In this document: in pieces, positions 53,105 through 62,930 of the stretch
How positions within the stretch are numbered: position 1 is the first letter of the stretch
How the letters are laid out: each line of letters begins with the position of its first letter
Origin: Hyphomicrobiales bacterium
Lineage (GTDB): Bacteria > Pseudomonadota > Alphaproteobacteria > Rhizobiales > Rhizobiaceae
Assembly: GCA_900467745.1 (NCBI GenBank)
Contig: UBQW01000011.1
Location: 62,001-126,000, forward strand
Reading direction: 5' to 3'
DNA length: 64,000 bases
Notes under the pieces: model-generated
What the model was told of the DNA's origin: nothing
Databases searched by the model: none
The model's input: only the letters and a program-made list of their open reading frames with translations
Made by a program: the position numbers and the translations under genes

Positions 53105-53896
53105 CTATCTCAGCGCGTCGACGTCGAAGGCGTCCACATCCTCCAGCAATTCCACCAGCCCCTTCACCGCGTGGGCGATCAGCGCCTCGCCTTTTGCGGC
53201 GTTCGCCTTGGCGGCGTTGCCGGCGACGCCTTTATCGTTGAGGTCCGACATTTTCCAGCCGAAGGCGTGCTGGCCATAGGCGCGCAGGTGCTTGTAGCGG
53301 GCGGCGAAATCGGATTGGCGGGAGGGGAAGTTCTCGGCTTTCGCCATGTCCACCTTGTCCGGGTGCAGCGCCAGCATTACCGAGGTCTCGATATCGCCGC
53401 CGTGGATGTCGATCGCTTTTTCTTCCGGCGAGATCACGCCATCCGGCAGGCCGAAGCGGGTCCAGCTGGTGGCGACGGCGAGCATGTTGAAGCGCACGCG
53501 GGCTTCTGTGGCGACAACAGTCATCAGCGGCGAGTTGCCGCCATGGGCGTTGAGCATGACGAATTTGCGGATGCCCTGTCGTGACAGTTTTTCGGCGATG
53601 CCGAGCCAGCGTTCGATCGCCTCGCCGTAGGATAGCGTTTGCGTTCCTGTCACATCCATATGCTCGATTGAGTAGCCGACTGATTCCGTCGGCAGGAAGG
53701 TCACCGGAAGCGTCTTGGGAAGCGCGGTTTTGAGCCTGCTAACGATGCCGTCGGCGATCAGCGTGTCGGTGTCGAAGGGTAGGTGGGGGCCGTGTTGTTC
53801 ATGGGCGCCGAGCGGCAGGACAACGATGTGCCGGTTGCGCTCCGCACCAGAAAATTGCGGATCGTGGTCGTCGAACTCGGTCGCTGGCGCGTTCAT
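53105..53896 (-). CDS. Creatininase-family amidohydrolase
   Basis: 263 aa. Metal-ligand motifs of the creatininase family: VLPLGAHEQHGPHLPFDTDTLIADG (Glu, His, Asp), MLNAHGGNSPLMTV and AIDIHGGDIETSVMLALHPDKVD (His, Glu). Members hydrolyse cyclic amides such as creatinine or act in cofactor biosynthesis; substrate not clear. Single gene upstream of VapBC in the same direction, 72 bp away. Confidence 0.9.
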   Translation of the reverse strand: MNAPATEFDDHDPQFSGAERNRHIVVLPLGAHEQHGPHLPFDTDTLIADGIVSRLKTALPKTLPVTFLPTESVGYSIEHMDVTGTQTLSYGEAIERWLGIAEKLSRQGIRKFVMLNAHGGNSPLMTVVATEARVRFNMLAVATSWTRFGLPDGVISPEEKAIDIHGGDIETSVMLALHPDKVDMAKAENFPSRQSDFAARYKHLRAYGQHAFGWKMSDLNDKGVAGNAAKANAAKGEALIAHAVKGLVELLEDVDAFDVDALR

Positions 53897-54081
53897 CCGG
53901 CTAAGGCCTCTTGTTTATGACGAGATCATGCGCAATGTCATAACGCAACGATCTCAATGCTTAATGCATAAGCCTTTAAATCAAAATGGATTTGGAGGAA
54001 GGCTTAGGCGCCAAATGAAACTGTTGCCGTCCCTCACAACCTCGATTGGGTGCAGGGCGCGGCAAGATCAAAGGGACGGCA

Positions 54082-54594
54082 ATGGGTAAGAAGCACAAGG
54101 ACGGCAAGAAGCAGAAGTCGAAGAAGAAGGACCAGACCGAGTATACGGTGGTCGATCTTTCGCCGGCTTTGACGCAGGCCGCCCGCTCGATGCGCACCGT
54201 GCTTTCCCGCAACCTTCTGGAGAGCGGGCTCTATGCCGGGCAGGATGGTGTCATCACCTCTCTTGCCGAAAGCGACGGCATGACGGCAGGCGCGCTGGCG
54301 CACAAGCTCGGCGTCAAGGCGCCGACCATGACGCGCACCATCGGCCGCATGGAGGCGCAGGGCTTTCTCGAGCGCAAGGCCGATGCCGACGACGCGCGCC
54401 TCACCAAGGTCTATCTCACCGATCTCGGCCGCGGCAGCGTTGCTGCCATCGAACAGGCAGCGACAGCCTGCGACCGGCTGGCGACGCTCGATTTTTCCGA
54501 GAAGGAAATCCGCAATCTGGTGCGGCTCCTGAAGGCGATCGACGGCAATCTGCAGGCCGATGCCATCGTGCTCGACGAGCCGGATGAAATCTGA
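54082..54594 (+). CDS. MarR-family transcriptional regulator with Lys-rich N-terminus
   Basis: 170 aa from the ATG at 54082 (AAAGGGA upstream). The first 20 residues are almost all Lys, Asp, Gly and Gln (GKKHKDGKKQKSKKKDQ), unusual for MarR proteins. The winged-helix core is SLAESDGMTAGALAHKLGVKAPTMTRTIGRMEAQGFLERKADADDARLTKVYLTDLG. It precedes a LacI gene by 130 bp on the same strand. Ligand unknown. Confidence 0.9.
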   Translation: MGKKHKDGKKQKSKKKDQTEYTVVDLSPALTQAARSMRTVLSRNLLESGLYAGQDGVITSLAESDGMTAGALAHKLGVKAPTMTRTIGRMEAQGFLERKADADDARLTKVYLTDLGRGSVAAIEQAATACDRLATLDFSEKEIRNLVRLLKAIDGNLQADAIVLDEPDEI

Positions 54595-54626
54595 CGGTTT
54601 TGTGAAATTAGAAATTGCCTGCTCCG

Positions 54627-54646
54627 GTTTAATCTTTTAATTAAAC
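54627..54646. promoter_or_regulatory. Inverted repeat before the LacI/2-hydroxyacid dehydrogenase genes
   Basis: GTTTAAT-CTTTTA-ATTAAAC. An A/T-rich site in the gap after the marR gene; could be an operator of either regulator or promoter sequence. Confidence 0.35.
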
Positions 54647-54728
54647 ATTTTAAGGACCTCGGCCCATCGTTGGCCGGGTGCATATTTTCATCGCGCGTCA
54701 CAGTCCTTCCGCGCGATCGGGAGGCACA

Positions 54729-55751
54729 GTGGCGCAGAAGATCAAGCTTTCGACGATCGCCGAAACGCTCGGCATTTCCACCGCAACCGTATCCCTGGCG
54801 CTCCGCGACAGCCCGCTTGTCGCCGGCGCCACCCGCGACAAGATCAAGGAACAGGCGCGCGCGCTGGGCTATATCTACAATCGCCGCGCCGCCAGCCTGC
54901 GCACCTCGCGCTCGGGCATCATCGGCGTCGTCGTGCACGACATCATGAACCCGTTCTACGGGGAAATCCTGAAGGCGATCGAAAGCGAGCTCGACCGCAG
55001 CCGGCACACCTTCATTCTCTCCAACCATTACGATTCCGTCGAAAAGCAGCGCACCTTCATCGAGACGCTGCTGCAGCTCGGCGGCGATGGCGTCATCATG
55101 TCGCCGGCAATCGGCACGCCGCCGGAGGACATGCAGCTTGCCGAGGATAACGGCATGCCGGCCATTCTCGTTGCCCGCTCCATGGACGGGTCTGATCTCC
55201 CGACCTATCGCGGCGACGACAGCTACGGCATCTCGCTTGCCACCAATCATCTGATCGGCCTCGGCCATCGCTCGATCGCCATGATCGGCGGCACCGACCA
55301 GACCTCCACCGGTCGCGACCGTTACCAAGGCTATGTGAATGCGCTGCGCAAGGCGGAGATCGAGGTCGATCCGGGCCTGCGCATTCCAGGCCCCCGCTCG
55401 ATGCAGGGCGGCTTCGAGGCGGCGGTGCATTTCCTGTCCCTGCCGCAGAAGCCCACGGCCGCCGTCTGCTGGAACGATCTCGTCGCCATCGGCCTGATGA
55501 ACGGCATCGCCCGCGCCGGCCTCGTGCCCGGCACCGATATTTCCGTTACCGGTTATGACGACCTCGAGGAGGCGTCGATCTCGATGCCGGCGCTGACAAC
55601 CGTGTGGAACGGCCAAGCCGAAGTCGGCCGGCTTGCCGCCCGCGCGCTTCTCGATCGCCTCGCCGGCAGCCACGAACCCGACGGCATCCATCTCATCAAG
55701 CCCGAGATGCGCATCCGCCAATCGACCAGCCCCTTCCGGCCCCGGTCATAA
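54729..55751 (+). CDS. LacI-family transcriptional regulator, GTG start
   Basis: 340 aa from the GTG at 54729, chosen because GGGAGG lies 5 bases upstream and it leaves the helix-turn-helix at the N-terminus (KIKLSTIAETLGISTATVSLALRDSP). The effector domain follows (GVVVHDIMNPFYGEILKAIESEL; AVCWNDLVAIGLMNGIARAG). The next gene, a 2-hydroxyacid dehydrogenase, starts 56 bp after the stop codon and is the probable target. Confidence 0.91.
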   Translation: MAQKIKLSTIAETLGISTATVSLALRDSPLVAGATRDKIKEQARALGYIYNRRAASLRTSRSGIIGVVVHDIMNPFYGEILKAIESELDRSRHTFILSNHYDSVEKQRTFIETLLQLGGDGVIMSPAIGTPPEDMQLAEDNGMPAILVARSMDGSDLPTYRGDDSYGISLATNHLIGLGHRSIAMIGGTDQTSTGRDRYQGYVNALRKAEIEVDPGLRIPGPRSMQGGFEAAVHFLSLPQKPTAAVCWNDLVAIGLMNGIARAGLVPGTDISVTGYDDLEEASISMPALTTVWNGQAEVGRLAARALLDRLAGSHEPDGIHLIKPEMRIRQSTSPFRPRS

Positions 55752-55807
55752 TCCCCGCCCTTTATCCCAAGCTCCAAGGGCGCGCGACAAATCGAAGAGG
55801 AAAAGCA

Positions 55808-56755
55808 ATGTCCCGTACCGCTGTTCTCGTTCCGGGGAAAATGCACGAGCGCGTTCTGGCACGCCTGAAGCAAGGTTTTGACGTCATCGAGGCTGACGCC
55901 AAGTCGCTCGATGCGCAGACCGCAGGCCGCATTCGCGGTGTCGCCGTGTCCGGCACCTTCACCGCCGCCGATATCGATGCGCTGCCCAATCTGGAGCTGA
56001 TCTCCAGCTTTGGCGTCGGCTATGACAGCGTCGATGCCAAGCATGCCGCCACCAAGGGCGTGGTGGTCACCAACACGCCTGACGTCCTCAACGACGAAGT
56101 GGCCGACACCGCGATCGGGCTGCTGCTCAACACCATCCGCGAGTTTCCGCGCGCCGAAAGCTGGCTGCGCGCCGGCAACTGGAAGCCGGGGCAGAGCTAT
56201 CCGCTGTCGCGTTTTTCGCTCAAGGGTCGCCATGTCGGCTTCTACGGCCTTGGCCGCATCGGCCAGGAGATCGCCAAGCGGCTGGAGCCGTTCAAGGTGA
56301 AGATCAGCTACCACACGCGCTCGCGCAACGAGGCGCTGCCCTACGATCACTATCCGACGCTGGAGGGTCTCGCCGAAGCCGTCGATACCATGATCGCGAT
56401 CGTCCCGAAGACGCCGCAGACGCATAGAACCGTCAATGCCGATATCCTGAAGGCGCTCGGGCCGGATGGCGTGTTCATCAATGTCGGGCGCGGCTGGACG
56501 GTCGATGAGGATGCGCTGATCGAGACGCTGTCCTCGGGTGCCTTGGGTGCCGCCGGTCTCGATGTGTTCTACGACGAACCGAACGTTCCAGCGGCGCTGA
56601 TGGCGCTGCCGAACGCCGTGCTCTTGCCGCATCTCGCCTCGGGCTCGGTTCCGACTCGTAATGCTATGGCCGATCTGGTGGTCGACAATCTGGTTGGGTG
56701 GTTCGATGCGCGCAAGCCGCTGACGCCGGTGGCCGAGACGCCCGTCAAGGGTTGA
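55808..56755 (+). CDS. D-isomer-specific 2-hydroxyacid dehydrogenase (glyoxylate/hydroxypyruvate reductase type)
   Basis: 315 aa from the ATG at 55808. Rossmann fingerprint VGFYGLGRIGQEIAKRLEPFK at about 146-166, the catalytic Arg in NVGRGWTVDEDALIETL, the Glu in YDEPNVPA and the His in LLPHLASGS. Typical of GhrA/GhrB-like enzymes that reduce hydroxypyruvate, glyoxylate or 2-ketogluconate with NADPH. Probably regulated by the LacI protein encoded upstream. Confidence 0.93.
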   Translation: MSRTAVLVPGKMHERVLARLKQGFDVIEADAKSLDAQTAGRIRGVAVSGTFTAADIDALPNLELISSFGVGYDSVDAKHAATKGVVVTNTPDVLNDEVADTAIGLLLNTIREFPRAESWLRAGNWKPGQSYPLSRFSLKGRHVGFYGLGRIGQEIAKRLEPFKVKISYHTRSRNEALPYDHYPTLEGLAEAVDTMIAIVPKTPQTHRTVNADILKALGPDGVFINVGRGWTVDEDALIETLSSGALGAAGLDVFYDEPNVPAALMALPNAVLLPHLASGSVPTRNAMADLVVDNLVGWFDARKPLTPVAETPVKG

Positions 56756-56800
56756 TGGGTTTTGAGGGTGGTGCTTGCTACGAGCCCGCTCACCTCTCCG

Positions 56801-56943
56801 CCCTCATTCTCGCCCTTGTGGCGGGAATCCAGCCGACGCGCGTCCGCGCGGCGAGAGACTCTTTTCTGATACAGCATTGGGTCGGTCATTCACGGCGCAG
56901 ACGCGCCGTGGCTGGATCCCCACCACAAGGGTGAGGATGAGGG
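56801..56943. repeat. Palindromic intergenic repeat, fourth family
   Basis: CCCTCATTCTCGCCCTTGTG...GGGAATCCAGCC at the left and GGCTGGATCCCCACCACAAGGGTGAGGATGAGGG at the right are imperfect inverted copies. The middle contains CGGCGCAGACGCGCCG and ACGCGCGTCCGCGCG. About 143 bp, no ORF. It separates the dehydrogenase from the cyclase gene. Confidence 0.75.
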
Positions 56944-57084
56944 AGTTTGGGGTTGCCGTTTGTGGCACAACGCTCGCCTAAGTCGTTCACCAAGCGTATC
57001 AAGAATGGGCTCCGAGCGCGTTTGCCTCCGGCTTGCCATGGTGTGTAAGATGCGACGCACGAGGTCATGCAAGGGGGAGGCGAG

Positions 57085-58065
57085 GTGGCGGATAGTTCGA
57101 GTGAGACGCAGCGCAAGCTGACGACGATCTTTTCGGCGGATGTGCAGGACTATACGCGGCTGATGGGTGCCGACGAGGAGGGGACGCTCGAGACGCTGAA
57201 GCGGTATCGCGACCGGATGTCCCGGCTGATCGAGGCGCATGGCGGACGGGTGGTCAATACTTGGGGCGATGGGCTGATCGCCGAGTTTCCGAGCGTGGTC
57301 GAGGCGGTGCGCGCCGCTGTCGACGTGCAGAACGAACTCGCGGGGCTAAATGCCGCCCGGCCCGCCGATGGCCGCATGCTGTTTCGCATCGGCATCAATC
57401 TTGGCGACGTGATCGTCGAGGGCAGCGATATCTATGGCGACGGCGTAAACATCGCCGCGCGGCTGCAGGCGCAGGCGCCGGCCGGCGGCGTGGTGATCTC
57501 GAACACCGTTTACGACCAAGTGCGCAACAAGGTGGCTGTCGGGTTCGATTTCCTCGGGCCGCTGAACGTGAAGAACGTCGCGGAGGCAGTGCCGAGCTAT
57601 GCCGTCAGGATCGGGGAAGGTGCTGGCGATGCGGCGGAGTATGCGCGTGCCGCGGGGGCGCCGTCGGGCGCTGCGGCTCAATCGACGGGGCCGGGTCCGT
57701 TGTCCGGTGAGCGACTGGGTCCGTTGGCCGGCGTGTTGCCGGGTCGGAACGCGGGGCAATCGCCGGATCAGCGGCGGAACCTTGCGGTGCTCGGCGTGAT
57801 CGCCGCAGCACTCGTCGTCATCAACACGCTGACATGGCATGGGGTCTTCTGGGCGGCTTGGCCGCTCTTGGCGTTGGCCTATGTCGCGGCGATGCGCTGG
57901 GCGCATCTGCAGGATCGGTTCGATCCACGGCTTGTGGCGCTTGCCATCTCGGCGCTCGGGCTGATCGGTATCAACCTTCTCTCCTGGCACGGCAATTTCT
58001 GGGCGATCTGGCCGCTGCTTGCCATCGCCGTCGTGGCCGGTCTGCGCTGGGCGCGGCGGGGCTAA
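57085..58065 (+). CDS. Class III adenylate/guanylate cyclase with C-terminal four-helix membrane domain
   Basis: 326 aa if the GTG at 57085 is used (GGGGGAGG just upstream); an ATG at 57067 is the alternative. Cyclase domain: TTIFSADVQDYTRLMGADEEG (metal Asp), VVNTWGDGLIAEFPSVVEAV (second Asp), GDVIVEGSDIYGDGVNIAARLQAQAPAGGVVIS. After a Gly/Ala/Pro-rich linker (about 180-225) the C-terminus holds two related two-helix units (VINTLTWHGVFWAAWPLLALAYVAAMRWAH and ININLLSWHGNFWAIWPLLAIAVVAGLRWAR-like), the 2TM pattern, so the enzyme is membrane-anchored at the C-terminus. Makes cAMP or cGMP. The stop codon lies in a rhizobial repeat. Confidence 0.9.
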   Translation: MADSSSETQRKLTTIFSADVQDYTRLMGADEEGTLETLKRYRDRMSRLIEAHGGRVVNTWGDGLIAEFPSVVEAVRAAVDVQNELAGLNAARPADGRMLFRIGINLGDVIVEGSDIYGDGVNIAARLQAQAPAGGVVISNTVYDQVRNKVAVGFDFLGPLNVKNVAEAVPSYAVRIGEGAGDAAEYARAAGAPSGAAAQSTGPGPLSGERLGPLAGVLPGRNAGQSPDQRRNLAVLGVIAAALVVINTLTWHGVFWAAWPLLALAYVAAMRWAHLQDRFDPRLVALAISALGLIGINLLSWHGNFWAIWPLLAIAVVAGLRWARRG

Positions 58066-58130
58066 AGCATGTCGCGCAAAAGTGTGCAGCGGTTTTGCGG
58101 CGACGACATGCGATAAAACAAAGACTTAAG
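58063..58130. repeat. Rhizobial palindromic repeat, short copy carrying the cyclase stop codon
   Basis: TAAAGCATGTCGCGCAAAAG... with the same hairpin as at 50021-50126 (GCATGTCG...CGACATGC around CGCAAAA/TTTTGCG). The TAA at its left end is the stop codon of the cyclase gene. The second hairpin of the longer copy is missing; the element ends near ACTTAAGT. Confidence 0.82.
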
Positions 58131-58137
58131 TCTTCGC

Positions 58138-58917
58138 CTACGCCACCACCTTCGCGGCCTTGGCCGGCAGCTTGGTCGCTGCATAGTCGCGGACGGCGTC
58201 GCCGAAGGCGGTGAAGAGCTGGTTGGAGGGCTTGTCGGTTTCGGCCCAGTATTCGGGATGCCACTGCACGCCGACGGCAAAGGCCTTGGCATCGATGACG
58301 GAGACGGCTTCGACCGTGCCGTCCTCGGCGACAGCTTCGACCGCAAGGCGGGGGGCCGTCTCGGCGATCGCCTGGCGGTGCAGCGAGTTCACCCTGATCT
58401 CGCCCGATCCGACGATACCAGCGATACAAGAGCCTTCCCTGACGATGACGTTCTGGCGGATGGCGTACATGCCGTCGCGGTCGACGTTATCAGGCTTGCG
58501 GTGGTCCCAGATGCCGGGCTGGTCCTGGATTTCGCTGGCGAGCGTGCCGCCGAGCGCGACGTTCAGTTCCTGGATGCCGCGGCAGATGGCGAGCAGCGGA
58601 ATGGCGCGGTCAATGGCGCGGCGGATGAGCGGCAGCGAGGTGGCGTCGCGGGCGGGGTCGAAGGGGCCGTCGGCCTCGGTCGCTTCCTTGCCGTAGCGGG
58701 CGGGGTGGACGTTGCTGGCCGAGCCGGAAACGAGGACGCCATCGACGCGGTCGAGAATGGCGTCGATGTCGTAACCTTCCTCGAAGGCCGGGATGATGAA
58801 GGCCATGACGCCTGAAGCGTTCAACGCGGCGCGGACATATTGGTGCTGCACGGCATGCCAGGTGGCGCCGTCAAAGCTACGGATATCGGCGGGAACGGCG
58901 ACGATGGGCTTGGTCAT
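58138..58917 (-). CDS. Class I glutamine amidotransferase-like hydrolase, PuuD type
   Basis: 259 aa. Peptidase C26 family: the nucleophile Cys is in LLAICRGIQELNVALGGTL, the dyad His in WHPEYWAETD, and the family signature around GSASNVHPARYG is present. PuuD hydrolyses gamma-glutamyl-GABA in putrescine breakdown; the C26 group also includes other gamma-glutamyl hydrolases. No puuABC genes are close by. It has no clear operon partner; the 301 bp upstream (58918-59218) show only promoter-type sequence. Confidence 0.88.
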   Translation of the reverse strand: MTKPIVAVPADIRSFDGATWHAVQHQYVRAALNASGVMAFIIPAFEEGYDIDAILDRVDGVLVSGSASNVHPARYGKEATEADGPFDPARDATSLPLIRRAIDRAIPLLAICRGIQELNVALGGTLASEIQDQPGIWDHRKPDNVDRDGMYAIRQNVIVREGSCIAGIVGSGEIRVNSLHRQAIAETAPRLAVEAVAEDGTVEAVSVIDAKAFAVGVQWHPEYWAETDKPSNQLFTAFGDAVRDYAATKLPAKAAKVVA

Positions 58918-59065
58918 TGTCTATCCTGAGGGCGATCATCTCTTGCCAATGAGAGAAACCAGAACGGCTTTCCTGTCAACGTGTGCCTGATGTGCCCGGC
59001 CAAATTGCGGCAAGGCCGTGTGCCGCCCACGCGACGAGACGGCGGCGCGACGACTAAGCCGCTGA

Positions 59066-60325
<1,260 letters not shown>

Positions 60326-60360
60326 CTCGAGTTTCGAGGGGGCTGGCGTTCTGCCGTGTG

Positions 60361-60486
60361 GCCCCCTCATCCGACCCTTCGGGCCACCTTCTCCCCGCTG
60401 GGGAGAAGGGAAGGTTTGCGCGAGCGGCCCGCCCCAAGTCTCTTCTCCCCAACGGGGAGAAGGTGCCGGCAGGCGGATGAGGGGGC
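60361..60486. repeat. RIME-like palindromic repeat, full form, inverted
   Basis: GCCCCCTCATCCGACCC at the left and CAGGCGGATGAGGGGGC at the right, opposite in orientation to the copy at 22755. Two inner hairpins CTTCTCCCC-GCT-GGGGAGAAGG and CTTCTCCCC-AAC-GGGGAGAAGG. It sits between the convergent dctP and dctM genes. Confidence 0.88.
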
Positions 60487-60529
60487 TCTGGTCTCCCACC
60501 CATCCAAAATCATTATCCAACTAAAATCC

Positions 60530-62038
60530 CTACTTGATCACCGGCGGCTGGCTCAAATCCGGCTGTGCGGGTTTCACCTGCGCCGGCGGCTGTCCCGGCA
60601 ATCCATTCATCGGCGGCAGCGCTAGGCCCGGCATCCCGGGTGGAGTTCCAAGCCCATTCCCGCCAAAGCCGGGCACCTCGATCTTGATCGTGTTCAGATC
60701 CACCTCCGGCCCCTTCTTCAGCCAGTAGGTCACCGATTGCGGCCAGAAGATCACGATGGCGACGAGGATGAGCTGCATGCCGACCCAGGGCAGGGCGCCC
60801 ATGTAGATGTCGGAGGTCTTGACGCTGCGGTCGGCGATCGAGCGGAGATAGAAGAGCGCGAAGCCGAAGGGCGGGTGCATGAAGCTCGTCTGCATGTTGA
60901 CGCAGATCAGAACGCCGAACCAGATCAAGTCGATGCCGAGCGCGGAGGCGACCGGGGCCAGCATCGGGATGACGATGAAGGCGATCTCGAAGAAATCGAG
61001 GAAGAAGGCCAGCACGAAGATGAAGATGTTGACGAAGATCAGGAAGCCCACCGGGCCGCCGGGGATGCCCGAGAGCATGTGCTCGATCCAGCGCGAGCCG
61101 TCCATGCCCTGAAAGACGAGGCTGAAGCAGGTGGAGCCGATGAGGATCATCACCACCATCGACGTGATGTGCATGGTGGAGCGCATCGCCTCCTGCATCA
61201 GCGGCCAGGTCAGGCGGCGGTGCATGGCGGCGAGCGCCATGGCGCCGACGACGCCGAGCGCGCCGGCTTCGGTGGGGGTCGCGAGACCCATGAAGATGGT
61301 GCCGAGGACGAGGAAGATCAGCACGATCGAGGGCACCATGCCCGACAGCACCTTGAAGAGCAGCGCCCAGGTGAAATCGCCGCGCACCTCCTTGGGAAGC
61401 GGTGGCACCGAGGCGGGTTTTACGATCGACAGGATCAGGATGTAGATCATGAAGATCGCCACCTGCAGGATCGATGGGCCGATGGCGCCGAGATACATGT
61501 CGCCGACGGACTTGCCGAGCTGGTCGGCGAGAACGACGAGGACGAGCGAGGGCGGGATGACCTGGGTGATGGTGCCGGATGCCGCGATGACGCCGGTGGC
61601 GAGCCTCGGGCTATAGCCGTAGCGCAGCATGATGGGGAGCGAGATGACGCCCATGGTGATGACCGAGGCCGCGACCGTTCCGGTGATGGCGCCCAGCACC
61701 GCGCCGACGAGGATGACCGCATAGGCAAGGCCGCCGGGGATGCGGCCGAAGAGCTTGCCCATGCCCTCGAGCAGGTCTTCCGCCAGGCCGCAACGCTCCA
61801 GGATCGCGCCCATGAAGGTGAAGAAGGGAATGGCGAGCAGGAGATCGTTGGAGACGATGCCGAAGAAGCGCAATGGGAGCGCCTGCAGGAAGGCCTCGCT
61901 GAAATGGCCGGTGGCGACGCCGATGATGCCGAAGAACAGGCCGACGGCGGCCAGCGAAAAGGCCACCGGGAAACCGTAGAGCATGAACAGGACCATGCCC
62001 ACGAACATGGCCGGCGGAATGATGCCGAAATCGAACAA
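60530..62038 (-). CDS. dctM: TRAP transporter large permease DctM, TTG start
   Basis: 502 aa from a TTG at 62036-62038 with GGGAGG 9 bases upstream; no ATG fits. Twelve or so membrane segments. Typical DctM regions: FVGMVLFMLYGFPVAFSLAAVGLFFG, LLLAIPFFTFMGAILERCGLAEDLL, TGVIAASGTITQVIPPSLVLVVLADQLGKSVGDMYLGAI, and PTEAGALGVVGAMALA. The last 45 residues are Pro/Gly/Leu-rich (PGMPGLALPPMNGLPGQPP), an unusual hydrophilic extension. Co-transcribed with dctQ. Confidence 0.95.
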   Translation of the reverse strand: MFDFGIIPPAMFVGMVLFMLYGFPVAFSLAAVGLFFGIIGVATGHFSEAFLQALPLRFFGIVSNDLLLAIPFFTFMGAILERCGLAEDLLEGMGKLFGRIPGGLAYAVILVGAVLGAITGTVAASVITMGVISLPIMLRYGYSPRLATGVIAASGTITQVIPPSLVLVVLADQLGKSVGDMYLGAIGPSILQVAIFMIYILILSIVKPASVPPLPKEVRGDFTWALLFKVLSGMVPSIVLIFLVLGTIFMGLATPTEAGALGVVGAMALAAMHRRLTWPLMQEAMRSTMHITSMVVMILIGSTCFSLVFQGMDGSRWIEHMLSGIPGGPVGFLIFVNIFIFVLAFFLDFFEIAFIVIPMLAPVASALGIDLIWFGVLICVNMQTSFMHPPFGFALFYLRSIADRSVKTSDIYMGALPWVGMQLILVAIVIFWPQSVTYWLKKGPEVDLNTIKIEVPGFGGNGLGTPPGMPGLALPPMNGLPGQPPAQVKPAQPDLSQPPVIK

Positions 62039-62059
62039 TGGCTTTCCTCCCGGTCGCGG

Positions 62060-62599
62060 TTACTGCAGCGGCTTTTCGTATTTGGTCTCGACGACCAAAT
62101 GACCCGTCAGCGCGGCGATGCGCTTGATCAGCTCGGAGAGACCCTGCAGCGTCAAAAGGCCGAAGCCAGCGACCAGGATGAGCTTGACCGGCCAGCGGAT
62201 CAGCCCGCCGGCGTTGGAGGAGACCTCGTGCTGGACATAGGAGAGCCAGAAGAAGGGCCAGCAGAGCCATGTGAGGAAGATGCAGGCCGGAAGCAGGAAG
62301 ACGATCAACCCGATCGTGTCGATCCACAGCCGCGCCCGGTCCGACACCGAACCGTAGATCAGGTCGACGCGGACATGTTCGTTCATTCTGAGCGTATGGG
62401 CGGCACCGAGCACGACGACGAAGGCGAAGAGATACCACTGGATCTCGAGCCAGCCGTTGGAGCTGTAGTTGAAGGTGTAGCGGATCAGCGCGTTGGCGGC
62501 GCTGATCAGGCAGCAGAACAGCACCATATATTCGGACAGCTTGCCCATGAACTGGCTGACAGCATCGATCAGCCGGCTGGCGGCTAGAAAAACCGGCAT
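62060..62599 (-). CDS. dctQ: TRAP transporter small permease DctQ
   Basis: 179 aa with four membrane segments: LSEYMVLFCCLISAANALIRY, WLEIQWYLFAFVVVLGAAHTL, NEHVRVDLIYGSVSDRARLWIDTIGLIVFLLPACIFLTWL, and a final one near LILVAGFGLLTLQGLSELIKR. The motif NEHVRVDLIYG is the family signature. First gene of the dctQ-dctM operon, separated from dctM by 21 bp. Confidence 0.94.
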   Translation of the reverse strand: MPVFLAASRLIDAVSQFMGKLSEYMVLFCCLISAANALIRYTFNYSSNGWLEIQWYLFAFVVVLGAAHTLRMNEHVRVDLIYGSVSDRARLWIDTIGLIVFLLPACIFLTWLCWPFFWLSYVQHEVSSNAGGLIRWPVKLILVAGFGLLTLQGLSELIKRIAALTGHLVVETKYEKPLQ

Positions 62600-62930
62600 G
62601 CCTTTCCCCCTCCTATTTCATGGGTTTTACCCCATGCTCTCCCACCTCAAGTGGTAGATCAGGGACCCTGAAATTGGAAGCGGAAAGCCCGGATGTTGGA
62701 TTATAGTCTTATATCACGGGCGAACCGCCAGCCGCACTTGCCAGCTGCAAAGACGACAACCTGTGGATGGGCCGCCTCATTGTGAAACATCCCCGTGAAG
62801 CTGCAAAAACTGCCGATTCCTGCTCTTGTTCTCGCTAAGATTGTAGAAAAATCAACAAAATGTGTGGGTGACCTGAAATCAATTTTTAAAGGGTTGGCGG
62901 TAGGGTGCTGCGGTACAGGGAAAATATTGG
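62600..62930. other. 331-bp gap without a recognisable gene
   Basis: Divergent promoter region between dctQ and the GGDEF gene. It is A/T-richer than its flanks. I see no strong hairpin, repeat or small ORF with a ribosome site in it. Confidence 0.5.

Noticed and set aside
60737..62587. A 616-codon forward frame antisense to dctM and dctQ
   Set aside because: Composition almost entirely charged residues with no domain; the reverse-strand genes have clear TRAP motifs.
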